The position numbers and the translations under genes are program-made. A stretch of 64,000 nt of DNA from Heliocidaris erythrogramma (taxonomy: Eukaryota > Echinodermata > Echinoidea > Camarodonta > Echinometridae), in the NCBI GenBank assembly GCA_025617745.1, contig CM046870.1:7313803-7377802 (forward strand). Direction: 5' to 3'. Each line of letters starts with the position of its first letter. Positions within the stretch are counted from its first letter, which is position 1. Of the stretch, positions 21,130 through 30,841 are shown piece after piece. A model generated the notes under the pieces. That model did no database searches, was not told where the DNA came from, and was given only the letters and a program-made list of their open reading frames with translations.

Positions 21130-21418
21130 TATATACAATGCGAAAGGAAATGAGAGAATAATGGTTGCGTAACTTAAATCAAAGTTCCCCAGAGCTGTCC
21201 TCCCTTTTTGAAATTTTTGCAAAGGCTGAAACCACTAACCCGTCTCCGTGGTCTAGTGGTTAAGGCATTGGCGTTCTAAGCCAAGGACCCGGGTTAGATT
21301 CCCGGCGGAGACATTTTTTCAGCCTTTGCAAAAATTTCAAAAAGGGAGGACAGCTCTGGGGAACTTTGATTTAAGTTACGCAACCATTATTCTCTCATTT
21401 CCTTTCGCATTGTATATA
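21130..21418. repeat. perfect 102-bp inverted repeat enclosing tRNA
   Basis: The left arm 21130-21231 is the exact reverse complement of 21317-21418 by direct reading. The 85-nt spacer (21232-21316) holds the tRNA-Arg-like sequence and little else. Perfect arms mean either recent origin or ongoing arm-to-arm conversion. Flanks are TA-rich. Confidence 0.92.
21242..21313 (+). tRNA. tRNA-Arg (TCT)-like gene
   Basis: The 72-nt cloverleaf has acceptor GTCTCCG (21242-21248) with CGGAGAC (21306-21312), D stem GTCT/AGGC, anticodon stem TTGGC/GCCAA, loop GTTCTAA with anticodon TCT, T stem CCGGG/CCCGG, and discriminator A. Only short T-runs follow (TTTTTT at 21314-21319), enough for Pol III termination. 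Two oddities: the T-loop is TTAGATT, so the conserved C56 of TTC is A; and the D-arm and T-arm context (GGTCTAGTGGTTA, CCCGGGTT) resembles animal tRNA-Glu. It may be a functional gene, a remodelled tRNA or a pseudogene. Confidence 0.75.
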
Positions 21419-21463
21419 TATTTCCACGAGAGTTGCCAAACCTGTTGTATATGTTATTTCCTC

Positions 21464-21466
<3 letters not shown>

Positions 21467-21509
<43 letters not shown>

Positions 21510-21532
21510 TCTTCATATATATATATATAAAG
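21467..21532. repeat. (AT)n microsatellite
   Basis: A near-continuous TA/AT run of about 65 bp lies between two palindromes. Confidence 0.9.
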
Positions 21533-21542
21533 AAAACTGCTT

Positions 21543-21720
21543 GCAGCGTTTGTAATGCATTGTGACAATTTTATTTTCTCTACTCAAATTTTCGACGGCT
21601 TCCTCCGTCTTCATCAGGAGTTTACGAAGACCAAGACCAAGACCAAGACCAAGACGGAGGAAGCCGTCGAAAATTTGAGTAGAGCAAATAAAATTGGCCA
21701 CAATGCATTACAAACGCTGT
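21543..21720. repeat. second palindrome with 6-bp tandem loop
   Basis: The left arm (21543-21612) carries GCGTTTGTAATGCATTGTG, CTACTCAAATTTTCGACGGC and TTCCTCCGTC. The right arm (about 21651-21720) carries their complements with a few mismatches (GTGACAATT versus TTGGCCACA). The spacer contains about four tandem copies of AAGACC/CAAGAC. Confidence 0.88.
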
Positions 21721-21751
21721 TAGCAGTTATCTTTCGATTTGTTTGAGCCAA

Positions 21752-22200
21752 TACACACACACCCACACACACACACGCACGCACGCACCCACACAGTCTT
21801 GTATGGCTTTATTTCCGAGGACAAGTATTGTTCCTCTATTGTTCCTCCGTCCTCGGACAGTCGACGGAATAAAGCACAAATTCATTGTTCGACGTTCGAG
21901 GACTATTGTCCGGCTTCCGAGGACCATTGTTGTCATGATTTTTTTTTGTTCTCTGTCCGAAAATGTCCTCGGACATACGGCTAAACACGTCCATCTCTAC
22001 ACACCTTGATTTGTGGGGAACTTTATTGTTTTCTCCTATTGTATTTTGTACCCCGCAAGCACTTCTCCTATTGTATTTTGCACCCCACAAGCATGACGGA
22101 ATAAAGGCCATCATTGTGCTCTATTGTTCTCTGTACCCCACAAATGAATCTATGTAAACCCACACACACGCACACCCCTACACACACATATCTAAATAAA
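21752..22200. repeat. CA-rich runs and GTCCTCGGAC inverted motifs
   Basis: Two CA-rich microsatellites (about 21752-21795 and 22160-22195) flank a stretch with repeated CCTCGGAC/GTCCGAGG motifs and repeated TTCTCCTATTGTATTTTG and CACCCCACAAGC-like phrases. No coding signal is seen. Confidence 0.55.
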
Positions 22201-22395
22201 GAATACAATATCAGACATCTCGGTATGCTTTACATTTATTTAAAGTGTGGGAATAAATAAAGTGTGTACAATGAAAAAAAAGAAGATAATTATATCTTTA
22301 AAATGTAATTAAAACAAATCAATTATGTGTATCAGAAATAGTTCAGAGCAAGAGAATGATGCCATGCTATACATATATAATTTTTGATTGAATCT

Positions 22396-22577
22396 ACACT
22401 CTCAGAAAAGTGTTTCGGTTGGTTAAAATATGAACTTACCAACTGTTAGTTATAAAAAAAAAAAACCCAATATATACATACAATTTTTTAAAACCGTTTT
22501 TTAACAGTTGATATATAATTATATAGGTTCATATTTTAACCAACCTAATGATTTTGAGCCAACATTTCGGAGAGTGT
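22396..22577. mobile_element. MITE, ACACTCTC ends
   Basis: Inverted arms: ACACTCTCAGAAA...GGTTGGTTAAAATATGAAC (left) and GTTCATATTTTAACCAACC...TTTCGGAGAGTGT (right). TA flanks both ends. 182 bp, non-coding. Confidence 0.75.
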
Positions 22578-22599
22578 ATGGACCTAGCCTTACAACCTT

Positions 22600-23079
22600 T
22601 TATTGATGTTTACGCCTAAATTAGCTTAATATTGAGACTACTTCATTATGTGTTTGCCTAACTGTGCCACAATAAGTAAGAGCAGTAAAAGCATACAACT
22701 CTCTTCTTAATTTAGTTTGGATAAGAGAATCTCGTGAGTACCGCTGTTAAAATCATTTGAAAGGTATAGATTCAATTAAATGCAGTTCAAATTAACATTT
22801 ATTTTCTTCCATTGATTTTGACAACATTCACTATCAGTTCTGTTCAATATAGTCATTTGCTAGTCATGCAAATATGCATATAATCATAATGAAGAACTTG
22901 CAATACAAGGAAGAAGGCGCGATCCCAATAAGCAGACGCTTATATCATGAGCGAACGGTCTGAGCAAATGCGTCGAGATCGTTGGTGATAAGTTCTAGAA
23001 GAGACAGTTGTGACTTTTTTTTTTTTAAAAAGAATAAAATCAGAAAGATAATACATGTATTTGTATACTCCAATAGCAT
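22600..23079. other. no gene recognised
   Basis: AT-rich sequence; no exon or terminal repeat recognised. Confidence 0.4.
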
Positions 23080-23133
23080 GGGTGTCGACCCCTGGGGATG
23101 GGGGTTTTAATCACCCCCCACCCCCCCCCCCCC

Positions 23134-23164
<31 letters not shown>

Positions 23165-24496
23165 ATAATAATAATAAATAAAATAAATATTAAAAAAGAT
23201 AAATAAAAAAAAAAAAATTAAAGATAAATGATAGAAAAAAAATTGAGGTGGCGGGATGGCCTGTATTATCATCCCCCAATATGTTTGGATGAAATAAATA
23301 AGAATTATGACACATTAACTTAAAACTAATAATTATCATAACTCATGATGTTTGATCTTGAAATGCCATCACTTTCTTTAATGATTAGAAGTAAGGAAGA
23401 AAGAAATGCCATGATTACATGGCGAAAATATCGAAGAAAATTCGTTCGCTCGCACTGTTATTCTCAATTAAGGGGTTCCGTCCATTGGCGTAGATCCGTG
23501 CATTCTTCTTTTCATTTAAAACCATTTTGGTATATGCTCTAAAATGCAAGTTTTATAGACAGATTTTTGAAAAAGTCCCTGGTGTGGGAGGGGGATACCC
23601 TCTCCCACACCCTCCCCCGCTCGGTCGCTTCGTTCAGTGGCATATCTAAGGGGGCAGGGGAGCACGTGCCCCGGGTGGCAACTTGGAGGGGGCGCAAGAA
23701 ACGCAAAGGAGAGAAATACAAAAAGGGGAAATGAAGAAAAATCATAATCCTTACGGATTATGGCCTCCAAATCCGCAGGGTAAATGCACTAGAAATGTAG
23801 TTTTTGAAGTTTTTAAATGCGAAAATTTTCCAGAGCTCGGTCGCTTTGCTCCGTCGCATAGTTATTTTCTTTCAGGATCTCGTAGTTTCGCACCCCCAGT
23901 ATATAGTTCTTAAATAGCTTAAAGGGTTCAAAATTGAAAAAATAAAGATGTGATTGCTTTGCTCGCTATATCATCATGATCATGTAAGCTTCATATGATT
24001 CCTGCCAAATATTGCGCCCCCAATATAGGATAAAGTGTACAAAACAGCATTGCAAATGTTCAACTTCTTAAAGGAATCTCAACTTCAGGTAGCCTTTCTG
24101 AATTTCTCGACTCTTTCTCAAGCCTATAGGGTTTTCGTTAGTTTTGCTCCCGATTGTAGAAGTGAGTGAATAGAAAACCATTCATGAATGTATAAAATTC
24201 GAGCTTCTCTACCGCTTAATTGCGATGGTCAATTGCAAAATTTCCTGGGTAAAATGCACAAGAAATTTTTTAAGGTTGATAATTAAAAAATATGCCGCTC
24301 GGTCGCTTTGCTCCCTCGCGTGTATAATAACGTACATAAGGTTGGGCAGGGGGAAAGGGGGGGGGGGGGGGGGGGGGAAAGGGCCTTTACTTCATTGTTT
24401 GCCCCGGTGCCATAATCCCTAGATGCGCCACTGGCTTCGCTCCCTCGCCGGTCACCCCCCCCCCCCCCCCCCCCCCCCCAATCATCACGACACCCT
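23080..24496. mobile_element. possible DNA element with GGTGTCG ends
   Basis: GGGTGTCGACCCC at the left and its partial complement CGACACCC at the right (24488-24496) bracket poly-C/poly-A sequence. CTCGGTCGCTT-GCTCC motifs recur near 23840, 24299 and at the hAT insertion point. The terminal match is short, so the outer limits are tentative. It contains a hAT-type MITE. Confidence 0.4.
23635..24433. mobile_element. hAT-type MITE
   Basis: The 799-bp element begins CAGTGGCATATCTAAGGG and ends CCCTAGATGCGCCACTG, matching inverted termini with two or three differences. Flanking 8-mers are GCTTCGTT (23627-23634) and GCTTCGCT (24434-24441), a 7/8 match. CAGTGGC ends with an 8-bp duplication fit hAT elements. 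No transposase frame is present. Confidence 0.75.
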
Positions 24497-24665
24497 TGTC
24501 TAATAGTATATATATTTGGTAGATTATAAGGGGACGCCCTCAAACGATTCTTAAAGGTAGCCACTGTATAGGTGCAGACACAATAATATCATGCTCTGGT
24601 ACGAGTGCGTCCCACGGTTCGACCACTCTATTTGAGAAGAAGTGGCCAGCTAGCTGTGTTCTGGA
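24497..24665 (-). pseudogene. LINE RT C-terminal remnant
   Basis: On the minus strand, HFFSNRVVEPWDAL... and, after a small frameshift, ATFKNRLRASPYN match the common C-terminal R-FFSNRVV-W-LP...VxxFKxRLD block of L2/RTE-type LINE proteins. It stops where the GGTGTCG element begins. Confidence 0.65.
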
Positions 24666-24669
24666 ACAT

Positions 24670-25275
24670 CTAAAGTATATGAAATAATTTCTTTGAGTGT
24701 CCTCTTAACTCATTGTTCACTGTTCTTCCAATTAGCTATTGAATTAATTGGTTGAACTTTTGTCATTACATTTTGGGGAATTTACCACAAGCCTATAAAG
24801 ATATGCTATTGGGTTACTAACTTCAACAATCCCTTTTTAAAGACCTAATAGACAGATAGAAATACTACTTAAGTAAACACTAGGATGACTAGTAAATAAA
24901 TAAATCAAAGATGGTTTTAAAAAAATCTAACAAACTCGTGAATAAAGCATAATAATGAGAAAATCGCAATTGTATCAGGTCCATTTTCATATATGATCAC
25001 AGGATTACGTAAGCATGTTAATAGTCATAATGTATTACCAAGTGTATAATACAGATTTGTAAATAACTTAGCTTAATAGATGTAAAGGTGTATTTGGCTG
25101 ATTATTTACAATGATAAATGGAAAGGACGTTAAAAAAATTCACATATAGCGGATTTCCTTTATCCTAATGCAGAGTAATAATAAGCTTCAGTCAAGTATA
25201 TAAATCATATGTGAGAATATCGAATATGTGCTGATAACATATTCGATAACATTCATGTTATTTATTTATGTACAT
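24670..25275. other. no gene recognised
   Basis: AT-rich; no exon, repeat terminus or RNA gene seen. Confidence 0.4.
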
Positions 25276-25282
25276 TATCAAT

Positions 25283-26050
25283 ATTGAAATTGAAATTGAA
25301 ATTGAAGGTATTTATTAAAATCCACATGGCAGCCCAAGCGCTGAATTACATGGAATGTATACGGAGTAAAAAAAAAACATAGAGCACACAAGATACGAAA
25401 TAATATAATTATGTCTACATATCTTCTGTCGTACAATGATATCATGAATATGGGAAGGAGGGGAGGGGAGACCAAAGCAGAAAGGGGGTGTCAGAATGAA
25501 AAGGACACGAAGGAAAAAATGAAGGGAGAAATCCTAAAGGAGGATGACATTTTACGAAGTACATACACTATGAACATGATGACAAAGAGAGCGGACAAAA
25601 TATACAGCTCCTCATTGTACCCTCCACAACTGCTCTGGTAGACAAAGGAACATCCCTTCATTCCTATTATGTAAAATAAGTAGAACAGGTGAATATGCAT
25701 GTGACACCTGTTGTACATATTTTTACATAAAAGCAATGAAGGGATGTTCTTTTGTCTACCAGAGCAATTGTGGAAGGTACAATGGGGAGCTGTATATTTT
25801 GTCCACTTCTTTGTTCGCCATGTTCATAGTGATAATAGCACAAATAAGTGAACTAATTAACGTCTCGACAGGTAATACATTATACAATAATTGAGACAAA
25901 TCCAAATAATATAAGTGATTATATAGGGAAGCGAGATAGGGAGAGTGGGGAGTGAGAGAAGAAGGGACAGGGATAGATAAAGGAGCAGGAAAGACTAAGG
26001 AAGGAAATAAATACATTGTAATATATCATAATGATAATAAACAAAAATTA
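25283..26050 (-). mobile_element. LINE 3' end with (TTCAAT)n tail
   Basis: Plus-strand AAATTGAAATTGAAATTG at 25285-25305 is, on the minus strand, a short-repeat tail of the type that ends CR1-like LINEs, preceded by a TTTATTAA-containing 3' UTR. No RT residues remain. An inverted duplication lies inside (25570-25830), so part of the 3' UTR is present in both orientations. Confidence 0.45.
25570..25832. repeat. inverted repeat, ~100-bp arms
   Basis: The left arm contains GACAAAATATACAGCTCCTC and GCTCTGGTAGACAAAGGAAC. The right arm (about 25735-25832) contains their complements (GTTCTTTTGTCTACCAGAGC, GAGCTGTATATTTTGTC). The spacer is ~60 bp. Confidence 0.8.
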
Positions 26051-26188
26051 TTCAAGAGTCGTTAAATACATAAGACATCATGAGCCAAAATAAATAAGAT
26101 GAGCAAATCAATTGTGCTAGTACAATAATGAGTTAGGGAGTCGTAACACAGAGTAGATATACAGAATTCATTCCCAACTCATAGAGTA

Positions 26189-26570
26189 CCGAAGTGTGAC
26201 GTCATCAAATTTTGATTTTTGTATTTCAGTATTTTTAGGACCATATTTAGGTAGAGCATGATGGAAAACGTTCACACATCAAATTTGACATGAATCAGTT
26301 CATGGTGGCCCAAGGTATGGATATATGAATATCTAATTAGCCCCATTGAAGTCAGTGTAAATTGGCCTGGTTCTTAACAGTTTAGAACCAGGCCAATTTA
26401 ACACTGACTTCAATGGGGCTAAGGAGGTATTCATGCGGCCATATCTCGGGGCCCAATGAGCCAATTGCCATAAAATTTGGGATCTGGATGTTTTTCACCA
26501 TGTTCCTTTGAGATATGGTATAAAAAATGTCAAAATGAAAAAATAGCTTTTTGTGACGTCATCACTTCGG
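26189..26570. mobile_element. TA-flanked foldback with CRE-like TIRs
   Basis: Ends are CCGAAGTGTGACGTCATCA and its near complement TGTGACGTCATCACTTCGG, each flanked by TA (26187-26188, 26571-26572), as in Tc1/mariner-type MITEs. A near-perfect central hairpin has arms GCCCCATTGAAGTCAGTGT and its complement. Both ends carry the palindrome TGACGTCA. Confidence 0.75.
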
Positions 26571-26875
26571 TAATCTATTAGCATGAAAGAAAGAATGCAT
26601 GGGATCAGAAAAAACAAGTTATTAAGTATTACGAGAAACCTACGTGTAGTCTACCAATAATTTAATTAAAAGTACATTGTAAAGAATCAAATGAAGGTTC
26701 AAATGAATAAAATGCAATATTATGTGTATGATCGGATCAAGAACTGAATTACATGATGTGGATTCACAAAGGGTTGACGAGCAATAGTAAGAATTATCGT
26801 GAAGCTAAACTTTAAATAATCATTATGTAAGGGAAAAAAAGATTTGGTAATTTAGAAAGGCAGGTAGAAGGAAGA

Positions 26876-26878
<3 letters not shown>

Positions 26879-26910
<32 letters not shown>

Positions 26911-26922
26911 GGGGGGGGGGGG
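26879..26922. repeat. (AG)n followed by poly-G
   Basis: About 28 bp of AG repeats then about 14 G. Confidence 0.9.
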
Positions 26923-27179
26923 GACTAGAAGAGCCCTAAGAGAGGGCCAGAAGAGAAGTGGAAGGGGGAAGCAAGAAAGAAAGGACTGATAAAGTGGGAA
27001 TTTACACAGTTGAGTGAGAGTACATGATAATTCAATGCATAACTTGAATAAAACCAATGACATGAAGTAGCGTGCCCTTATATAAGTTTATATACATGTA
27101 AGTTACAGCAATTATTGTTTATCAATCAATTATTGTTATCGTTAAATATATTAACATTGTGTGGTATATTTTATACAAA

Positions 27180-29205
27180 CGTGCATGTGCACTAAATAAT
27201 TCAACCACCGAGGATGGAGATGTGAATTCACATCTTGCTGCCTACACCTCGGCAGTAAGAGACTGTGTTGATAAGTTCGCTCCAGAGAAGTCATGTCTTC
27301 GCTCTACGAGGGTTCGTAAGATCCATGGTTCAACGAGGAATCCTCGCTGCACGACGATTAAGACGAGCTGAAAGGAAGTGGGTCAAAAGCTCTTCAGATG
27401 CAGATCTTACAGCTTTCAGGTTACGGCTAAGCAAAAGTATCTAACGGAAGTACTGTGTAAAGCAAAATAGTAAAACTGTATTTCAAACGGTAAATAATCT
27501 CCTCCATAAGTGAGTAAGACTACTTCCTACTTACGACAATCCAATTGATCTAGCAAATCGATTTTCCTCATTCTTTGTTCAGAAAGTAAATGAGATTCGT
27601 AATAGTGTCACAAACACAACTCCACAAATTACTGTGAGTTGTCAGATATTAAACACTATTACGGGTATTATTTTGAATGAGGTTGACACTGTTTCTGAAG
27701 ATGATATCAAACGCATTGTAATGCATATGTCTAATGCTACTTCTGTGTTAGATCCTCAACCTCCTTGGCTGTTAAAGAATCATATTCAATATAATGTTCC
27801 TTCCTTGACTTGTATCGTAAACAGTTCATTGACGTCTGGTATTTTTCTAGAAGCTGCTCACCAAGCTGTAGTAGTACCTATCATTAAGAATCACAACTTG
27901 GATAAAGATACTTTACGCAACTATAGACCTGTTAGTAATCTTTCACATGTTGCCAAATTAATGGAAAAGTTGTAGCAATTCAACTCACAGACCACTTACA
28001 GGATAACAATAATTTTATTCGATCCGATGCAGTCAGCATACAAACAAATTTTAGCACAGAAACCGCCCTCTTAAAGTTGCAGAATGACGTTTTATCATTC
28101 TTTGATCAACAGAAATCTGTTCTAATTGTGCTACTTGACCTTAGTTCTGCTTTACCGTGGACCATTACATATTATTAAACCGTTTAGATTCATGTTTTCA
28201 GATAATTATCTGGACCTAGCTTGCTGGATGCAGTCCTACCTTACTGGCTGGTCGTCTAGGGTAAACATAGCTGGGGATCTATCTGAACCATATGTTGCAG
28301 ATTTTGGGGTTCCGCAAGGGTCCGTACTCGGACCGATTCTCTTTACTTTATACATCACTCCGATCTCTGACATCATTAATAGATATGGTTTACATTACAT
28401 TTGCTATGCTGATGACATTCAGTTGTACGCGCCTGTTGATCCACGCTCTCCGGAAAACATTTATGAGACACTTCACCAAATCTCACAATGTATTGCTGAG
28501 TTGAACACTTGGATGTTGTCCAATTATTTGAAACTGAATTGTACTAAAACTGAATTCATGGCTTTTTGTTCTTCTGCTCGCCATTTAGAATTTATATCTG
28601 CTCTTAAACTGGATGTAAATGGTCAATTTATTCCTCCGTCCTCCAAGGTTACAGATCTTGATATATGCATCATACCATGTTCTTATTGTCTTCTCAGGTT
28701 AACCTTGTAATACGTAATTGCAACTATCATCTCCGCAATTTATGGAGAATTCGTAGATTCATTGATGTGAAGACGTGTCACCATGCTGTCCGAGCTTTAA
28801 TTCTTTCCCGATTAGATTATTGTAATAGCCTATATACAGTATATTTATCTTCCAAAGATAGGAGGAAGCTTGAAACTGTCCAGAATCGAGCTGCTAGACT
28901 TATTTTTGGCCCAGGAACTATAGGACACATACTTCACCTCTACACCAACGCATTCTTTTTAAAGTTTGTCTGTGCATCTTTAAAATTCTAAACCATTTAG
29001 ATCCTGAATATCTTAATATAACACACTCACAGTATATACACCATCCCGCAATCTTCGCTCAACAACTTCGCTCAGAACTTAAAACCTATCTTTTCCAGCA
29101 ACTATGTGAGTGATTTGTGACATATTGAGGGAGCTGGGCGCCTTTGAATATTTCTGCAGATAAATGGCGCTACATAAATGCTGTTCATCATCATCATCAT
29201 CATCA
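27180..29205 (+). mobile_element. degenerate L2/CR1-group LINE
   Basis: Plus-strand non-LTR element with the pre-RT linker (about 27230-27460: VDKFAPEKS...), RT N-terminal block (27634-27975), catalytic core (28126-28710) and C-terminal block (28665-28991), then a weak FKTYLF-like end and a (CAT)n tail at about 29189-29205. At least three frameshifts and several stops separate the blocks. The endonuclease is missing, so the copy is 5'-truncated and old. YADD plus the tail repeat suggest the L2/CR1 group. Confidence 0.85.
27634..28991 (+). pseudogene. LINE reverse transcriptase, broken frames
   Basis: The frames together show NYRPVSNL...LMEKL (fingers), FGVPQGSVLGPILFTLYI, CYADDIQLYAP with the catalytic Asp pair, LSNYLKLNCTKTEF, then SRLDYCNSL and LETVQNRAARLIF. 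Motif A (normally DLSxAFDTV) is damaged near 28130-28160, where DLSSAL is followed by a frame shift. All blocks are in family order. Confidence 0.85.
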
Positions 29206-29219
29206 ACAACTGACAAAAT

Positions 29220-29500
29220 TTAATTAATGTAAGCTCGTTATTCCCAAATCCAGACTCTCATCAACTGAAAAGCGCTTCTCAGTGGCTGCATCAGAGAAAT
29301 AACCTGTCTTGCCACTTTAAAAAAAGATCCCTAAAAACATATCTCTTTCCCCAGTAATATAATGTTCTTATGTAATCTCTTACTTTTTTAAGTCTGTCTT
29401 TTTGCTGTTGTCTTTTCTTTTCAAATTTGTATTTTTGTAAGCGCTATGGTACTTTCTGTTCTTAGCGTTCCTAAATATTCATTATTATTACTATTATTAT
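29220..29500 (+). mobile_element. second LINE 3' end
   Basis: A short remnant encoding an FKKxLKTYLF-like end (near 29318-29355, across a frame shift), then AAGCGCTATGGTACT and a (TTA)n tail at about 29478-29502, typical of L2-like 3' ends. It directly follows the previous LINE. Confidence 0.55.
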
Positions 29501-29762
29501 TACTCCTTTTTACAGCACAGGTTCCACGCCCGATAATCTAAGATAACGTTATTTATTCGAATTAATTTTATCTCATTGTCTGGTACCTGTTCAAGCAATA
29601 CATTTGATAGAAATATGCTTCCATATACATATATATTATGATTCATTTGTGCCAAAATGAAAAAAGAAAAGCAACATCGAGTATGACACATTATCGAATT
29701 GAACATCAGAGGAACACCTTCATTGACAATAGTTAGAAAGTGCTTAATTTCATAATCATCAG

Positions 29763-29970
29763 GGGGTGTTACATTAAGTTTGACTTAAAGTCGCACTTAA
29801 ATTCCTAGTTGCGAGCGGTATATGACACATCACCACATTGGTCAGATCATGCTCAGGGGATGCGAGCTATATTGGGTAATCTACCAATGAGATTACGCGT
29901 TTAATACCGTATGCGCATTTGCACTTACGCATGACTTTACGTCAAACATAACTCTTTGTGAAACACCCCC
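29763..29970. mobile_element. foldback MITE, GGGGGTGTT ends
   Basis: GGGGGTGTTACATTAAGTTT at the left and AAACATAACTCTTTGTGAAACACCCCC-like sequence at the right are imperfect inverted ends. A related terminus (TTTACGAACAGCTTTATGAAACACC) appears near 30590-30612 with TTACGCATGACTTTACGAAT near 30322, suggesting a second diverged copy at about 30310-30615. Confidence 0.6.
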
Positions 29971-29999
29971 AGATCTAACAGTATTTGGTGATCTGGATA

Positions 30000-30840
30000 C
30001 CGCATCAGACAACTAACCGCTAGACTAATACTACCCAGAAAGTTACTCGTACCCCTAGACTACAACTCCGGACAACTACCCTCCTTCTGCTTCTGAAACC
30101 CGAAAATATACATACAATGGACAACTTTATGACCTCTAGACACCACCCCGATCACCCCGGAAACTACCCAAGCAAGGACAGCAAATCCCTATATAGTATC
30201 AAGAAGTTGTAATAGCTTTGGGATAGTTGTTCTAGGTAGTTATCCCGACACTAGCGTCTTTTGGCAAGACATTAATCCATGTTTGCCACCCTCCACCCAG
30301 GTGTTCAATGGATACGTAAAGTTACGCATGACTTTACGAATGACTTAAATATGACAAGCCAAATGGGATGCTCAATCACTTTTAACTTCATCAACTAAAG
30401 TTGAACTGTGCAGATGTAGATTAACATTCTTATTATAACAAACAATTTTAATGCAAAGTATATTTTTTACCATAATTTGCTTGAGGTTATTGGAAATAGA
30501 GTCACACTTTGTTAAAACATCAGGAAAAACTTTGGGCATCCTATATGGTACTTCATATTCAAGTCGTTCGTAGTCGTGCGTAACTTTACGAACAGCTTTA
30601 TGAAACACCTCCCTGGTCGGATTTATTCCTTGAAATGCACTGTGCACTGATTCGTGACAGCCGGAGCTGAAGCCAGGGTAGTCATGGTAATAATATCCAA
30701 ACCCTTTGGAAGCGCATAGGGACGTTATGTGTGTCCTATGGGGGTACTGTCGGAGGAGTGTTGATCATTATAGTCATAGGCTTAGGGGCATTTGATTGAG
30801 GGGGTAGTCGTTAGGTGGACAATTGTCCGATGTGTAGTTG
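30000..30840. repeat. ACAACTACC-type repeats downstream of GPCR
   Basis: CCCTAGACTACAACTCCGGACAACTACC-like phrases (30050-30240) have inverted counterparts near 30730-30850 (GGACAATTGTCCGATGTG, GTTGTCTAGGG). The inner part holds the second GGGGGTGTT-type MITE remnant. No coding signal. Confidence 0.5.
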
Positions 30841-30841
30841 T

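Noticed and set aside
26184..26574. CRE sites as a gene promoter
   Set aside because: They lie in the termini of a foldback with no gene nearby in the right arrangement.
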